Positions 1-11,589 of a DNA stretch of 64,000 nt are shown piece by piece. Under the pieces are notes generated by a model that saw only the letters and a program-made list of their open reading frames with translations, ran no database searches and had not been told where the DNA came from. The first letter of the stretch is position 1. The number at the start of each line of letters is the position of its first letter. The position numbers and the translations under genes were made by a program. The stretch comes from Pterois miles (taxonomy: Eukaryota > Chordata > Actinopteri > Perciformes > Scorpaenidae), in the NCBI GenBank assembly GCA_947000775.1, contig CAMQGK010000567.1:18382001-18446000 (forward strand). The letters are read 5' to 3'.

Positions 1-3000
1 GTGACAGTATAGTATGTCAAAAAAGTCATAGTGTAGTATGTCGAAAAAAGACAGAATATTATGTTGAAAAAAGTCATAGTATAGTACTTCAAAAAAGTCA
101 CAGTATGGCCTGTCGAAAAAGTCATAGTATAGCATGTCGAAAACAAGTAATACTATAGCATGTCGAAAAAACTCATAGTATAGCATGTCGAAATAAGTCA
201 TAGCATAGCATGTCGAAAAAAAAGTCATAGTATAGCATGTCGAAAAAAGTCAAAGTATAGCATGTCGGAAAAAAGTCATAGTATAGCATGTCGAAAAAAA
301 AGTCACAGTATAGCACGTCGAAAAAAGTCATACTATAGCATGTCGAAAAAACTCATAGTATAGCATGTCAAAAAAGTCATAGTATAGCATGTCGAAAAAA
401 AGTGACAGTATAGTATGTCAAAAAAGTCATAGCGTAGTATGTCGAAAAAAGACAGAATATTATGTTGAAAAAAGTCATAGTATAGTACGTCAAAAAAGTC
501 ACAGTATAGCCTGTCGAAAAAGTCATAGTATAGCATGTCGAAAAAAAAGTCATATTATAGCATGTCGAAAAAAGTCATAGTATAGCATGTCGAAAAAAAG
601 TGACAGTATAGTATGTCAAAAAAGTCATAGTATAGCATGTCGAAAAAAGTCATAATATAGCAGGTCGAAAAAAGTCAAGTTATATGTCGAAAAAAGTCAT
701 AGTATAGCATGTCGAAAACAAGTAATACTATAGCATGTCGATAAAACTCATAGTATAGCATGTCGAAATAAGTCATAGCATAGCATGTCGAAAAAAAGTC
801 ATAGTATAGCATGTCAAAAAAAGTCATAGTATAGCATGTCGAAAAAGGTCATACTATAGCGTGTCGAAAAAAAATTAATACTATAGCATGTCAAAATAAG
901 TCATAGTATAGCATGTCGAAAACAAGTAATACTATAGCATCTCGAAAAAAGTCATGGTATAGCATGTCAAAATAAGTCATAGCATAGCATGTCGAAAACA
1001 AGTAATACTATAGCATGTCGAAAGAAGTCATAGTATAGCATGTCGAAAAAAGTCAGTACAGCATGTCGAAAAAACTCATAGTATAGCATGTCGACAAAAG
1101 TCATCGTATAGCATGTCGAAAAAAAAGTCATAGTATAGCATGTCGAAAAAAGTCATAGTATAGCATGTCGAAAAAAAGTCACAGTATAGCATGTCGAAAA
1201 AGTCATACTATAGCATGTCAAAAAGTCATAGTATAGCATGTCAAAAAAGTCATAGTATAGCATGTCAAAAAAGTCATAGTATAGCATGTCGAAAAAAGTC
1301 ATAGTATAGCATGTCGAAAAAAAGTCTTAGTATAGCATGTCGAAAAAAAGTCAGAGTATAGCATGTCGAAAAAAAGTCATAATATAGCATGTCAAAAAAG
1401 TGACAGTATAGTATGTCGAAAAAAGTCATAGTGTAGTATGTCGAAAAAAGACAGAACACTATGTTGAAAAAAGTCATAGTATAGTACATCAAAAAAGTCA
1501 CAATATAGTATGTCGAAACAAGTCATAGTATAGCCTGCCGAAAAAGTCATAGTATATCATGTCGAAAAAAAGTCATAGTATAGCATGTCGAAAAAATTCA
1601 TATTATAGCATTTCGAAAAAATTCATACCATAGCATGTGAAAAAAATCATAAAATCAAAAAAGTCAAGTTATATGTCGAAAAGAGTCATAGTATAACATC
1701 TTGAAAAAAGTCATAGTATAGCATGTTGAAAAAAGTCAAGTTATAATACGTCGAAAAAAAGTCATAGTATAGCGTGTTGAAAAAACTCGAAGTATAACAT
1801 GTTATATGTTGAAAAAAGTCAAGTTATAATACGTCGAAAAAAGTCATAGTATAGCGTGTTGAAAAAACTCGAAGTATAACATGTCGAAAAAAGTCATAGT
1901 ATTGCATGTCGAAAAAAGTCATAGTATAGCATGTCGACGTCGAAAAAAAGTCATAATATAGCATGTCGAAAAAAGTCAAGTTATAATACGTCGAAAAAGT
2001 CATAGTATTGCATTTGAAAAAAAGTCATAGTATAGCGTGTTGAAAAAACTCGAAGTATAGCATGTCGAAAAAATTCATAGTATAGCATGTCGAAAAAAAG
2101 TCATAATATAGCATGTCGAAAAAAGTCATAATATAGCAGGTCGAAAAAAGTCAGTATAGCATGTCAAAAAAGGGCATAGTATAGCGTGTCGAAAAAAAGT
2201 AATACTATAGCATGTCGAAATAAGTCATAGTATAGCATGTCAAAAACAAGTAATACTATAGCATGTCGAAAGAAGTCACAGTATAGCATGTCGAAAAAAG
2301 TCAGTACAGCATGTCGAAAAAACTCATAGTATAGCATGTCGACAAAAGTCATAGTATACCATGTCGAAAAAAAAGTCATAGTATAGCATGTCGCAAAAAG
2401 TCATAGTATAGCATGTCAATAAATAGTCATAGTATAGCATGTCGAAATAAGTCACAGTATAGCATGTCGAAAAAAAGTCATATTATAGCATGTCAAAAAA
2501 ATCATAGTATGGCATTTCGAAAAAGTCAGTATAGCATGTCGAAAAAAGTCATAGTATAGCATGTCGAAATAAGTCATAGTATAGCATGTCGAAAACAAGT
2601 AATACTATAGCATGTCGAAAAAAGTCATGGTATAGCATGTCGAAATAAGTCATAGTATAGCATGTCGAAAACAAGTAATACTATAGCATGTCGAAAGAAG
2701 TCACAGTATAGCATGTCGAAAAAAAGTCATAGTACAGCATGTCGAACAAAACTCATAATATAGCATGTCGAAAAAAGTCACAGTATAGCATGTCGAAAAA
2801 AAAGTCATAGTATAGCATGTCAAAAAAGTCATAGTATAGGATGTCGAAAAAAATATAGTATACATGTCGAAAAAAAGTCATACTATAGCATGTCGACAAA
2901 AGTCATAGTATAGAAGTCGAAAAAAATCATAGTATAGCATGTCGAAAAAAGTCATACTATAGCATGTCAAAACAGTCATAGTATAGCATGTCGAAAAAAA

Positions 3001-3917
3001 GTCATACTATAGCATGTCAAAAAAGTCATAGTATAGGATGTCGAAAAAATCATAGTATAGCATGTCGAAAAAAAGTCATACTATAGCATGTCAAAAAAGT
3101 CATAGTATAGCATGTCGAAAAAAAGTCATAGTATAGCATTTCAAAAAAAGTCACAGTATAGTACATTGAAAAAAGTCAGTATAGTAGGTCAAAAAAAGTC
3201 AGAATTGTATGTCAAAAAAAAGTAATAGTATAGTATGTGGAAAAAAGTCATAGTGTAGCATGTAGGAAAAAGGTATAGTAGAGCAGGTCAAAAAAGTTTT
3301 ATGAAATCATAGCATAGTGCGTCAAATAAAAGTCATAGTATAGTATGTCAGAAAAAGTCATAGTATAGTTTGTCAAAAAAGTCACAGTGTATCATAAAAA
3401 AATGTACTAATTCACCGTATAGTTTGTCAAAAAAAAATCATAGTATGGTAAGTTGATGTATTTCAAAGTCATAGTATATTATGTCGGAAAAAGGCACAGT
3501 ATAGTATGACAAAAAAGGCATACAGTATGTTGAAAAAAAGTCATACTATATGTCAAAAAAAATCATAGTATAGTATGTTGATGTAGTATAGTAGGTCGTA
3601 AAAAGTGATCCTATGGTATGTCCAAAAAAAGTTAAAAACAAGTCATAGTATCGTATGACAAAAATAAGTCATAGTATAGTATGTTGAAAACAAGTCAAGA
3701 AGTCAAAAATAAAAAATCGTATTGTATTTCAAAAATAAGTCATAGTATAGTATGTTGAAAACAAGTCATCGTATTGTATGTCAAAAAAAAAATAATATAA
3801 AGTGAAAACAAGTCAAGTATTATGTAAAAAAAGTATAGTATAGTTGTGAAAACAAGTCATAGTATTGTATGTCAAAAAAATAAGTCATAGTATAGATGTG
3901 AAAAAAAGTAAAGTAAA

Positions 3918-3951
<34 letters not shown>

Positions 3952-4400
3952 GTATAGTATGTTGAAAACAAGTCATAGTATTGTATGTCAAAAATAAGTC
4001 ATAGTATAGTATGTTGAAAAAAAGTCATAGTATTGTATGTCAAAAATAAGTCATAGTATAGTACGTCAGAAAAAGGCAGAGTATAGTTTGTCAAAAAAAA
4101 GTTTAAAAAAATCACAGTATAGCATGTAAAAGTAAAGTAGCATGTTGAAAAAAAGTATGTCAAAAATTACACATAGGACGGACGGACACGTGGACAGCTT
4201 TATACCTCAAACCACGTCAAACCATGTTGTCATGGGGGTATAAAAAAGTCTCAGTACAGCATGTAAAAAAAGTCATAATATAGTATGTCAAAAACAAAAC
4301 CCTCACAGAAACCTCATGATGTAGTATGTTGGGAAAAAGTCATAGCATAGTAAGTCGAAAAAAAAAAGTTTTAAAAAGAGATAGTATGGTAAGGTGTGAA
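1..4400. repeat. A-rich minisatellite array, 23-27 bp unit
   Basis: The tandem unit is a 19 bp core, GTCATAGTATAGCATGTCG, followed by a run of 4-8 A, so the period is about 23-27 bp. Copies are fairly uniform from 1 to about 3130. They then decay (shorter cores, TTG/TCA variants, a pure A tract at about 3921-3949) and fade near 4400. A non-repeat insert of about 60 bp sits near 4180-4245. Variant cores such as AAAACAAGTAATACTATAG recur in clusters, showing larger segments were copied. Open frames here simply translate the repeat and are not genes. The left end is cut by the window, so the true length is unknown. Confidence 0.97.
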
Positions 4401-5039
4401 AAAAAAGACCATTATTATCTATTTTGCACATGATGCTACACCCTCTTTTGAAGGTATTTACTCACAATCTTTTATTCATGTCTTATTTATTCCTTGTTAA
4501 TATGTGGGTAGTCTCAATACAGAGCACCATTTGAGGGCAAACACAATTTTGCTATGCTTACATAATCACAATAAAGTTCTTGAATCTTTATATGTCAAAT
4601 CTACTGTATATCTACAATTATATTGCTTTTGAGGCTTGAGCTTAAAGAGGCTGGGCTAATGCAGAACAATTGTGTGTCAACTAAAAAGGAAAAAACAAAA
4701 CAATGGGTCATATACAAAAATAGTAGTTAAAGCACAGAGTGGATTATTGGATAATTAGTTGTGTGTTTATTTTCATTTAACGATTAATGGTATTTTCTAA
4801 TAGTTTCAGATAGGGTTTGGATTCTCTGTCTGCCCACAATGAGGCTTTAACATTGTAAACCTAATTAACTGAGGGCAGAAGGCAATCGAATGGGGGTTTA
4901 AGATGTCAACATTTATTAATAGAGTGACTAAAGTAGTGATAGAGTATGTTTTGAGGCTTGAATAGTAGATAAACAATAAAAAAGATGAACATGAACCTGG
5001 GCGATCCTTTGAACTCACTTGAGCCTTGGAGGCGGCTAT
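4401..5039. other. AT-rich spacer, no gene seen
   Basis: Unique-looking AT-rich sequence between the minisatellite and the first copy of a duplicated segment. I see no exon with coding character, no RNA gene and no clear transposon ends. Confidence 0.5.
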
Positions 5040-5700
5040 CATGATGATGATGTATTGAGTTATAATTGAATCCCATTATTACAGGTATATGGCGTTTGGC
5101 ACAGCAGCCCCTCTGTATGAGGCAGACTGGATGTAATTCAGCTTCAGGACATCGGTAGAAGATATAGTGGTATTTATAGATTGGCTCTCATCTGAGAGTT
5201 TTTTCTGGAGATGAATGAGGTGACCTTAAAGATTTAAGAGGGTGAACTTCTCGCTCATTTTCCTGTTTGAATTGTGGGGTCTGATGCAAATCACTCAGAA
5301 ATAAAAATGTTTGTCAACCAAAGAATCAGCGCCTCTTTTAATTTCTATCAAAAGCTGACCTCTAGCTTGGAAATGATTGCAGGAAGATTTTAGGCGATTC
5401 TATTTAAAGATACTCCATACAACATTCGGTGCATTAATAGCATCAAACAACTATTTGATATTAAAAGAGTAGTGCCTACCAGAGACGATGAAGTCACTCC
5501 CCCTCTGTGTGTTGGTTTGAGTTTCTCTGTGCCTTGTCGACATAGCTGGGCGCACGCCAAGGGTTATAGCGTCAAATGGAGGTCCGACTGGCATGTCGTC
5601 ACAGTAGCCCTCCCTCCTGGCCCATCCCTGCTGCTGCTGCTGCTGCTGCCTGCTTCAAGTTTAAAAGCACAGGGTTAGAGGTTACAGACATGTAATTTGA
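5040..5700 (+). repeat. Diverged duplicated segment, copy 1
   Basis: This block matches 7380-7890 in order and orientation. Shared words include GAGGCAGACTGGA, GTAATTCAGCTTCAGGAC, GCATTAATAGCATCAAACA and CCATCCCTGCTGCTGCTG. Spacing differs by many small indels. It ends in a short CTG run (about 5630-5650). The 68-codon open frame at 5472-5678 has no counterpart that stays open in the other copy, so it is probably not coding. It is either an old local duplication or two copies of an unnamed interspersed repeat. Confidence 0.7.
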
Positions 5701-6116
5701 AAAAAATAAAACGTGAAATTTGATTCATTTAATAAAACATTAAGTGTTTTGTACAACACAATAATCCTGCTATCCATTAACACTGACATTCTGTAAAAGC
5801 AAAACTGAATGCGATTCTAAAACAATCTACTTTGTAATATTTTTTAAAATTATTATTTTAAGGTAGAAAAATGTGACCCTCTCTGGAATCACAATTAATG
5901 TGCTAAGGGAATAAAAAAAATACAATTTATTCTTGAAATTATTTAGTTTATAATTAGCCTCTCATGGTCTTATAATATAGAAAAGAATGTTTTTTTGTTT
6001 TGTTTTTTTTTTAAAAAGGAGGCTATTGTGTTTATTTTATACCAGATGAAACTGGAAGCATCGTACCAGTCTACCTTGCCTAATGCACCCCACAATGCAA
6101 GGCGCTGGATTATTGC
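5701..6116. other. AT-rich spacer, no gene seen
   Basis: Low-complexity AT-rich sequence with a T-rich tract near 5990-6012. No coding or RNA feature is supported. Confidence 0.5.
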
Positions 6117-6201
6117 ATCACAACAGCAGCCAAAACGGATTGTTTTAGCTAAACAGCTATGAAAAATATAATAAGCGATCCGTTTTGGCCGCTGTTGTGA
6201 T
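6117..6201. repeat. 24 bp inverted repeat (hairpin)
   Basis: The arms at 6117-6140 and 6178-6201 are reverse complements with one mismatch, around a 37 bp loop. The arm reads ATCACAACAGC(A/G)GCCAAAAC and ends GGAT. It could be a tiny foldback element or a remnant of transposon ends. No protein is involved. Confidence 0.8.
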
Positions 6202-6377
6202 TAAATAAAAATAAAAATTCACGTCTGAAAAATGTTGACGCGACAAATTAACTGTATAGATTTTGAATGTTTGCAGTTTTATAATATTAGATGGTGAATC
6301 GAACATTTTCTCCTCATCGACGAGGAGCTCTTATTTCCTTGTTGATGGATAATTAGCTTAAATATCACAATGAACCT

Positions 6378-6760
6378 GGGGCTGCACGGTGCTGCATGGT
6401 GGTGCAGTGGTTAGCGCTGTTGCCTCACAGCAAGAGGGTCACAGGTTTCATTCCGGCTTGGGACTCTTCTGTGTGGAGTTTGCATGTTCTCCCCGTGTAA
6501 GCGCGGGTTTTCTCCGGGTACTCCGGCTTCCTCCCACAGTCCAAAGACATGCTGTTTAGGTTAACTGATGACTCTAAATTGCCCGTAGGTGTGGATGTGA
6601 GTGTGACTGGTTGTCTGTCTATATGTTGTCTGTCTCTATGTGCCCTGCGATGGACTGGCGACCTGTCCAGGGTGAACCCCGCCTTCGCCCTATGCCAGCT
6701 GGGATCGGCTCCAGCCTCCCCGCGACCCCTAACGGGATAAGCGGTTGACGATGGATGGAC
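6378..6760 (+). repeat. tRNA-derived SINE-like element
   Basis: The 5' head has a box A-like word (TGGTGCAGTGG) and a box B-like word (GGTTTCATTCC), as in a tRNA promoter. The body carries GTTTGCATGTTCTCCC, CTTCCTCCCACAGTCC and GACTCTAAATTGCCC, and the element ends in GATGGATGGA. Sequence of this kind is widespread in teleost genomes. Shortened copies occur at 27618-27800, 35005-35085 and 41990-42145. Open frames over this block (6425-6805 minus, 6549-6740 plus) are by-products of the repeat. Confidence 0.8.
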
Positions 6761-7379
6761 AATGAACCTGCGTTTATCTGCCTTTTGAACTGAAAAGCTC
6801 CACATTCGCCCAGGGCCGTAGCTCGCTCACCAGCTAGGCACGACGCTCACCGAGCAGCTGCAGGGTGGCGAGGAGAGAGGAGGAGGCGGGAGAGAGCTGC
6901 CTCTGACGGGACAGAGAGAAACCTGCTGAGACAACATGACCCTTTTTAACGTTACTCTGATATCTGGAGGGAGATCAGTCCACTGTTTTGTTTCTGTAAC
7001 TGAAAAAACAGTTTGAGTAAATTTTGTCAAGCCATGTTTCCCGTCTCCCCTCGTTGATGATCCTATTTGTCTATGTTAGAATAGATAGTTTAAACCTGCA
7101 GTATCTAATAAAGTAAACAGACATAACATAACCAACAAAATCAAAGTTGTATTTTTTGATAAAATTACAATAGTGGTACAAGTTTGTTTTCTTCATCCAG
7201 TGCTTAAAGCTGGTTTAAAGGCTAAAGCCTGGTCTAGCATACTCCATGTACATACATGAGGTCAGTAGTATGTAGCAGGCAGTTTGTGACAAGATAAATT
7301 ATATTATATTATTAATATTAACAGATCAGCTGCACAGATGAGTTCAACACACACCTTTGCATTACTTGTTCATTCATTC
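6761..7379. other. Spacer, no gene seen
   Basis: Mixed-composition sequence with a short (ATTC)n run near 7370-7388. I find no supported gene, RNA or transposon ends. Confidence 0.45.
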
Positions 7380-7890
7380 ATTCATTAATTTCCCACCTGT
7401 ATAGGTGATTCTGAATTCAATTACAGGTAACTTTAAACTGTATGTTGTTTAGCACACATGAGGCAGACTGGACGTAATTCAGCTTCAGGACTCCGGTTGA
7501 AGAGATCGACAAGTGTTTGACAGCTGAAGCATGAGCATAAAAGTAGAGGAAATAACCTCTTAATTTCTACCAAAAGTTGACCATTAAATCAGCCTAAAAA
7601 TGACAGCAGGTAGATTTGAGTTGATTCTTAATATCCAAGGCATTAATAGCATCAAACATCTATTTAAGCTGTAAAGATATAGTGGAGTAATGTCTACCTG
7701 AGCATGAATGAATGAATGTCGATGCTCCTTCGAGTGTTGGTTAGTTTCTCCGCTTTAGCCAAGACATCATCATTAAGTGGAGGTCCAAATGGTCTGGAGT
7801 CACAGCAGCTCTCCCTCCAGGCCCATCCCTGCTGCTGCTGTCTGCTTCAAGATTTAAAAACACAGTTAGAGGATGCACACATGTAAAGTG
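7380..7890 (+). repeat. Diverged duplicated segment, copy 2
   Basis: Second copy of the block at 5040-5700, in the same orientation. It is shorter, with a three-unit CTG run where copy 1 has six. Shared words run in the same order through the whole length. Confidence 0.7.
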
Positions 7891-9651
7891 ACAGCTTACA
7901 ACATGAGCCCCAGGTTACTGGTTAGCACCGTTAGCTACGCCGCGGTCGCCATGTTCCCGTCACAACTTCATATTGTCATGCTCTCTTAAGTATCAGTCTT
8001 ACCTGTCAAGTTTGCTCTGAGCCGGTGTTCATTTGTTTCGTGTACACAGAGATAATTTGTCATAAATTAAGCCATTATCCAGCTGCTTCCACTATGTGGG
8101 TTGGATCCGTGTGGACTGCAGATCACGGCAGCAGGTGTTGCCAGTGAATTGATTAGGCAGCTACAGAGTGAGTCGGTCCAGGGACTCCTGAGCTGCTGCC
8201 AGACGCTGTGATTATATTAAAACGTTTACAACCTGTAGACCTTGACAATCTTGGAAACATAAACAGTCTAAATAGACTGGGCCCCGCTGTATTTCTTGTC
8301 GTAATGCTTGTTAATGCGGCAGCTCCCCAACTCCGACCGTAAACGTGGACCGGAACTGTTGTCCTGAGTGACGGAACAGCAGATGAAAAGGCAGAATATT
8401 TGCCCGAAATCGCATACTATCCTCTACATAGTCATTATATGTACTATCGTTCAACGTACTTTTGAGTACATAAACAGTAGTACTCTACGCAGCTTTTCGG
8501 ACGCACTGAGCTGTGCTTTACGTCATCACTTCCTTAGAGCCTCCTTTACGGTTGGAGACGTGTGACCATGGTAACCCCTGCCAACGTCATGGGACCAAAA
8601 CGACGGTTCGTGACAATGAACGCGTGGGTTTGTGTCTTGCAAACGTTAAATAAAGGTTTATATTTAAAAAAAAAAAAAAGACAATGAACGCGTGGATTAA
8701 TTTAAAATATGTACTTACGTCTAACAAAGTGAATTTTTTACTTACAGTTAAAATGAAGCATTACTGATAGTACAGGGCTGTATAATATACTATGTACTAA
8801 TATACTGTACAATATTAACTTATTATACACTAAGAAATGAACTTCCATGGGCTCCACCGTTTCTCACAACGCCAACAAACACGTCACAAGTCGTGTACTC
8901 TGAGCTCAGAGACTTTCTGCTTACCAGGTTGTGAATTCGACATGAGTGGGGCGTTCATATGATCCCAACTCGTAAACACAGCAAACACCACCCATTTGAA
9001 GGCACTAATACTGTAGGAAGTCTTCAGCTTCCTGGAAGATCTGAGATGTTACAGTAAAGCACATGCAAATCCACAGTATGGCCAGTATTAATAAAGGCAA
9101 GTATTGGGACATCTGCATATTTTTGTGTAGTTTTGTTCTAGGGCTTAAAGTAATAAAGTTCAGATTTTCATCATATAAAACCAATTTTTGGATACTATTT
9201 AAAGTTAAGGTTTAAGGTTTACGTTTATTCCTAACACAGAGCGAGTGACCAAACTCTGGCAAATGGAGAGTGAAATTTGTCCAGATATACTATGAGCGAC
9301 ATAACTATCGAGTGATACTGACTTATGTCAGTTACCGTCAGCTTCGACACTGACCAATGACAACCAGTTGGAGATGGAGCAGGTGCTCAAAACTTTGCAT
9401 AGAGTCAGGGCGAGTGTTTTCCCAAATTAGCTACACATCACTTCGCCTGTTCGCTGAGGCATGTGCGTAGGTAAGGGCACCTTCACTGGGAAAAACTAAA
9501 TCTGATGCTCGCTCATTCACGCCCAGTTAGGAAGTTATAGTCATTAAATGTATGTATTTACAGTCATTGGCTACTTCTCAATATAATGTCTCAACAGAAT
9601 GTTTTTTTTCTCTGTATAAAGTTTGTATTGTCAGTGGCGGGGTCCGCCATT
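7891..9651. other. Spacer, no gene seen
   Basis: Contains an oligo-A tract near 8668-8680 and several short phrases typical of fish interspersed repeats (for example around 8400-8500 and 8820-9000). No exon-like open frame with splice sites could be supported. Confidence 0.4.
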
Positions 9652-9738
9652 CCACACACTGTAGCTCCCTTTAAGTCTGAGACGTCACTAACTAAGATGT
9701 GCCAGTAAATTGCATGTAAAGGGAGCTACAGTGTGTGG
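9652..9738. repeat. Perfect 22 bp inverted repeat
   Basis: The left arm 9652-9673 (CCACACACTGTAGCTCCC, then TTTA) and right arm 9717-9738 are exact reverse complements, separated by 43 bp. This is a miniature foldback structure with no coding content. Confidence 0.9.
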
Positions 9739-9882
9739 ACTTCCTACATTTTTCATTGCAGTCTTCTACTGATCCAGCACCAGTCTGCTATGGTTTTGGA
9801 TGTGCGCGACCACTTAACTTCATTTGGGGTCCCCCATTGCTGCATTGGATTCAAAATCAAAAGATAGAAGCCAGTACAGTTC

Positions 9883-10230
9883 AAAAAGAAGAAGAAGAAG
9901 AAGATAGTCCTTTATTAGTCCCGCAAGGGGAAATTCAATTTTTACACTCTGTTGTTAACTTATACAAGGTACATGCAGACCTGAACACACACATGCACAA
10001 ACATGCAACAATGGAGAGATGTCAGAGTGAGGGGGCTGCTCCTGACAAGCGCCCCGAGCAGTTGGGGGTTTGGTGCCTTGCTCAGGGGCACCTCGGCAGT
10101 GCCCAAGAGGTAAACTGGCACCTCTCCAGCTACCAGTTCACACTCAGTTCTAGGTCCATGTCGGGACTTGAACCGGTGACCCTCCGGTTCCCAAGCCAAC
10201 TCCCTACAGACTGAGCTACTGCCGCCCCCC
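9883..10230 (-). repeat. tRNA-derived SINE, near full length
   Basis: Read on the minus strand it starts GGGGGGCGGCAGTAGCTC, with box A in TAGCTCAGTCTGT and box B GGTTCAAGTCC. A body of about 250 bp follows, then a 3' tail (TTGAATTTCCCCTTGCGGG, then ACTAATAAAG) ending in a (TTC)n run. The tail resembles the 3' end of a fish LINE, presumably the source of the copying enzyme. Related copies lie at 37299-37622 (minus) and 38974-39300 (plus). The 159- and 106-codon open frames over it are repeat-derived. Confidence 0.88.
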
Positions 10231-10250
10231 AAAAAAAAAGAAAAAAAAAA

Positions 10251-10345
10251 AAAGGAGTGGAGGATGTTATTGCTCCCCATAGATGCACAACCATCACGTA
10301 TGAGGGAATGTTTGGGTGTCTACATACTTTTGACCATATATAATA
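10251..10345. mobile_element. Tc1-like DNA transposon remnant (end fragment)
   Basis: The end reads CTACATACTTTTGACCATAT, the typical terminal phrase of a Tc1-like fish element. The preceding ~70 bp aligns loosely with the subterminal part of such elements. The adjacent SINE (9883-10230) and an oligo-A tract separate it from any partner end. Confidence 0.5.
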
Positions 10346-11099
10346 ACCAAAAATAAAACTGGGACACATTTCACATGAGGTTTAATGCTTGCTGCGCAAA
10401 AGACATCTCTTTTTATCATCCTGTCCTGCATGATTATGCATGTGCATATGGCCTCCATATAATGCCATCAGAGCTATAGAGGAGGCAGTGGAGAATGTAA
10501 TCAAGAAAGCTACTATATCACCACTAGATGGCACAAGCAGAACATGAGTCCTCCCAGCTGGAAACAGATATTTTGGCAGGAGATGGTGTTAAAGATGTTT
10601 TCACCCTGTAATATTTTTGTTATGATAATGTAAACATCCTAATTCTAATTGCCTGCAGGAACAGAGAGCCATGTCACACTCCACTTTGTTTACTCACTCT
10701 TGTGCTGTGAGATATGAGATGGAGTAAAAAGCTGATAAATATATATTTCTCCGGAGTGTTACTGATAAAAGAGCAGTTGTTATTGAATCACAACTCAACA
10801 TGTGGTCATGATAACACACGGCGGTGGTCTGCTTCTCCACTATCAGCCGGTCTAATCTAATCTGTGCTGCCTCTGAGGCGCTGCACTGCAAGAAGGCCGC
10901 ACACTAATCTCCCAAGATGACTTTTTTCATAATGTAACTTGCGCCAAGTAGATTTTCTCTGTGATGGATGAGCCAGAGAACAAATGATTGCAGTAGTGGA
11001 GGCTCTTTTCTAAAGGTTTCCCTTGTGTCCTTGGTTTCATTGCTTTGGCCCAGATCTCCTCCCTCAGGCAGTGTTATGTATCACTGTTTGATACCGGGG

Positions 11100-11101
<2 letters not shown>
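10346..11101. other. Spacer, no gene seen
   Basis: Unique-looking sequence without supported coding, RNA or transposon features. Confidence 0.45.

Positions 11102-11195
<94 letters not shown>
11102..11195. repeat. (CA)n microsatellite
   Basis: About 47 CA units, interrupted once by AAAA near 11162. It produces spurious Thr/His and Val/Cys open frames. Confidence 0.99.
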
Positions 11196-11197
<2 letters not shown>

Positions 11198-11589
11198 AAC
11201 ACACATCTGTTGTGTGATTGTGATTGTTTTGGAATTTGCAGGTTTTTCTATTATTAATTTCTCCAATTTCAATTTAAATCAAAATTTTTGTTTGCACTGG
11301 CAAGATTGAGGAAGTTTTGTGTATCTAGCAGTGAAAAGTAAAGTGTCTACTGATGTGTGAGCTCTGTAACCTGTACTGAGTCAGTAGATATGTACTGTAT
11401 GTGTGTGAGGATTTACTTTCTTCTCTAATGCAAAGACTGATCAATATCTTCATTCACACTCTCACTTGTGTTATTTCAGGGAAAAGAAATGAGTAATTTC
11501 TCTCCCACACATCTTTTCTTCAGTTAAATTACATCTCAAATTGTTTTTCATCAAGCATCAAGTATGTAAATAACAGACAGACACATTCT

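Noticed and set aside
333..2379. Open frames of 63-75 codons with Cys/Arg/Lys/Ser or Phe/Asp/Tyr repeats
   Set aside because: They are translations of the tandem repeat on both strands, with no start context or conservation expected.
1..3130. CRISPR-like array
   Set aside because: There are no unique spacers; the interval between cores is only a variable A run, and the context is a vertebrate genome. It is a minisatellite.
10175..10230. tRNA gene on the minus strand
   Set aside because: Box A and box B are present, but the sequence runs directly into a SINE body and tail, and other copies exist in the window.
9735..10280. 159-codon plus frame and 106-codon minus frame
   Set aside because: Both lie over the SINE at 9883-10230; the similar SINE at 37299-37622 does not keep the frames.
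11051..11085. asic2 terminal exon candidate (GAGGAGATCT on minus strand)
   Set aside because: The frame did not continue as an ASIC tail; the true terminal exon was found at 22020-22121.
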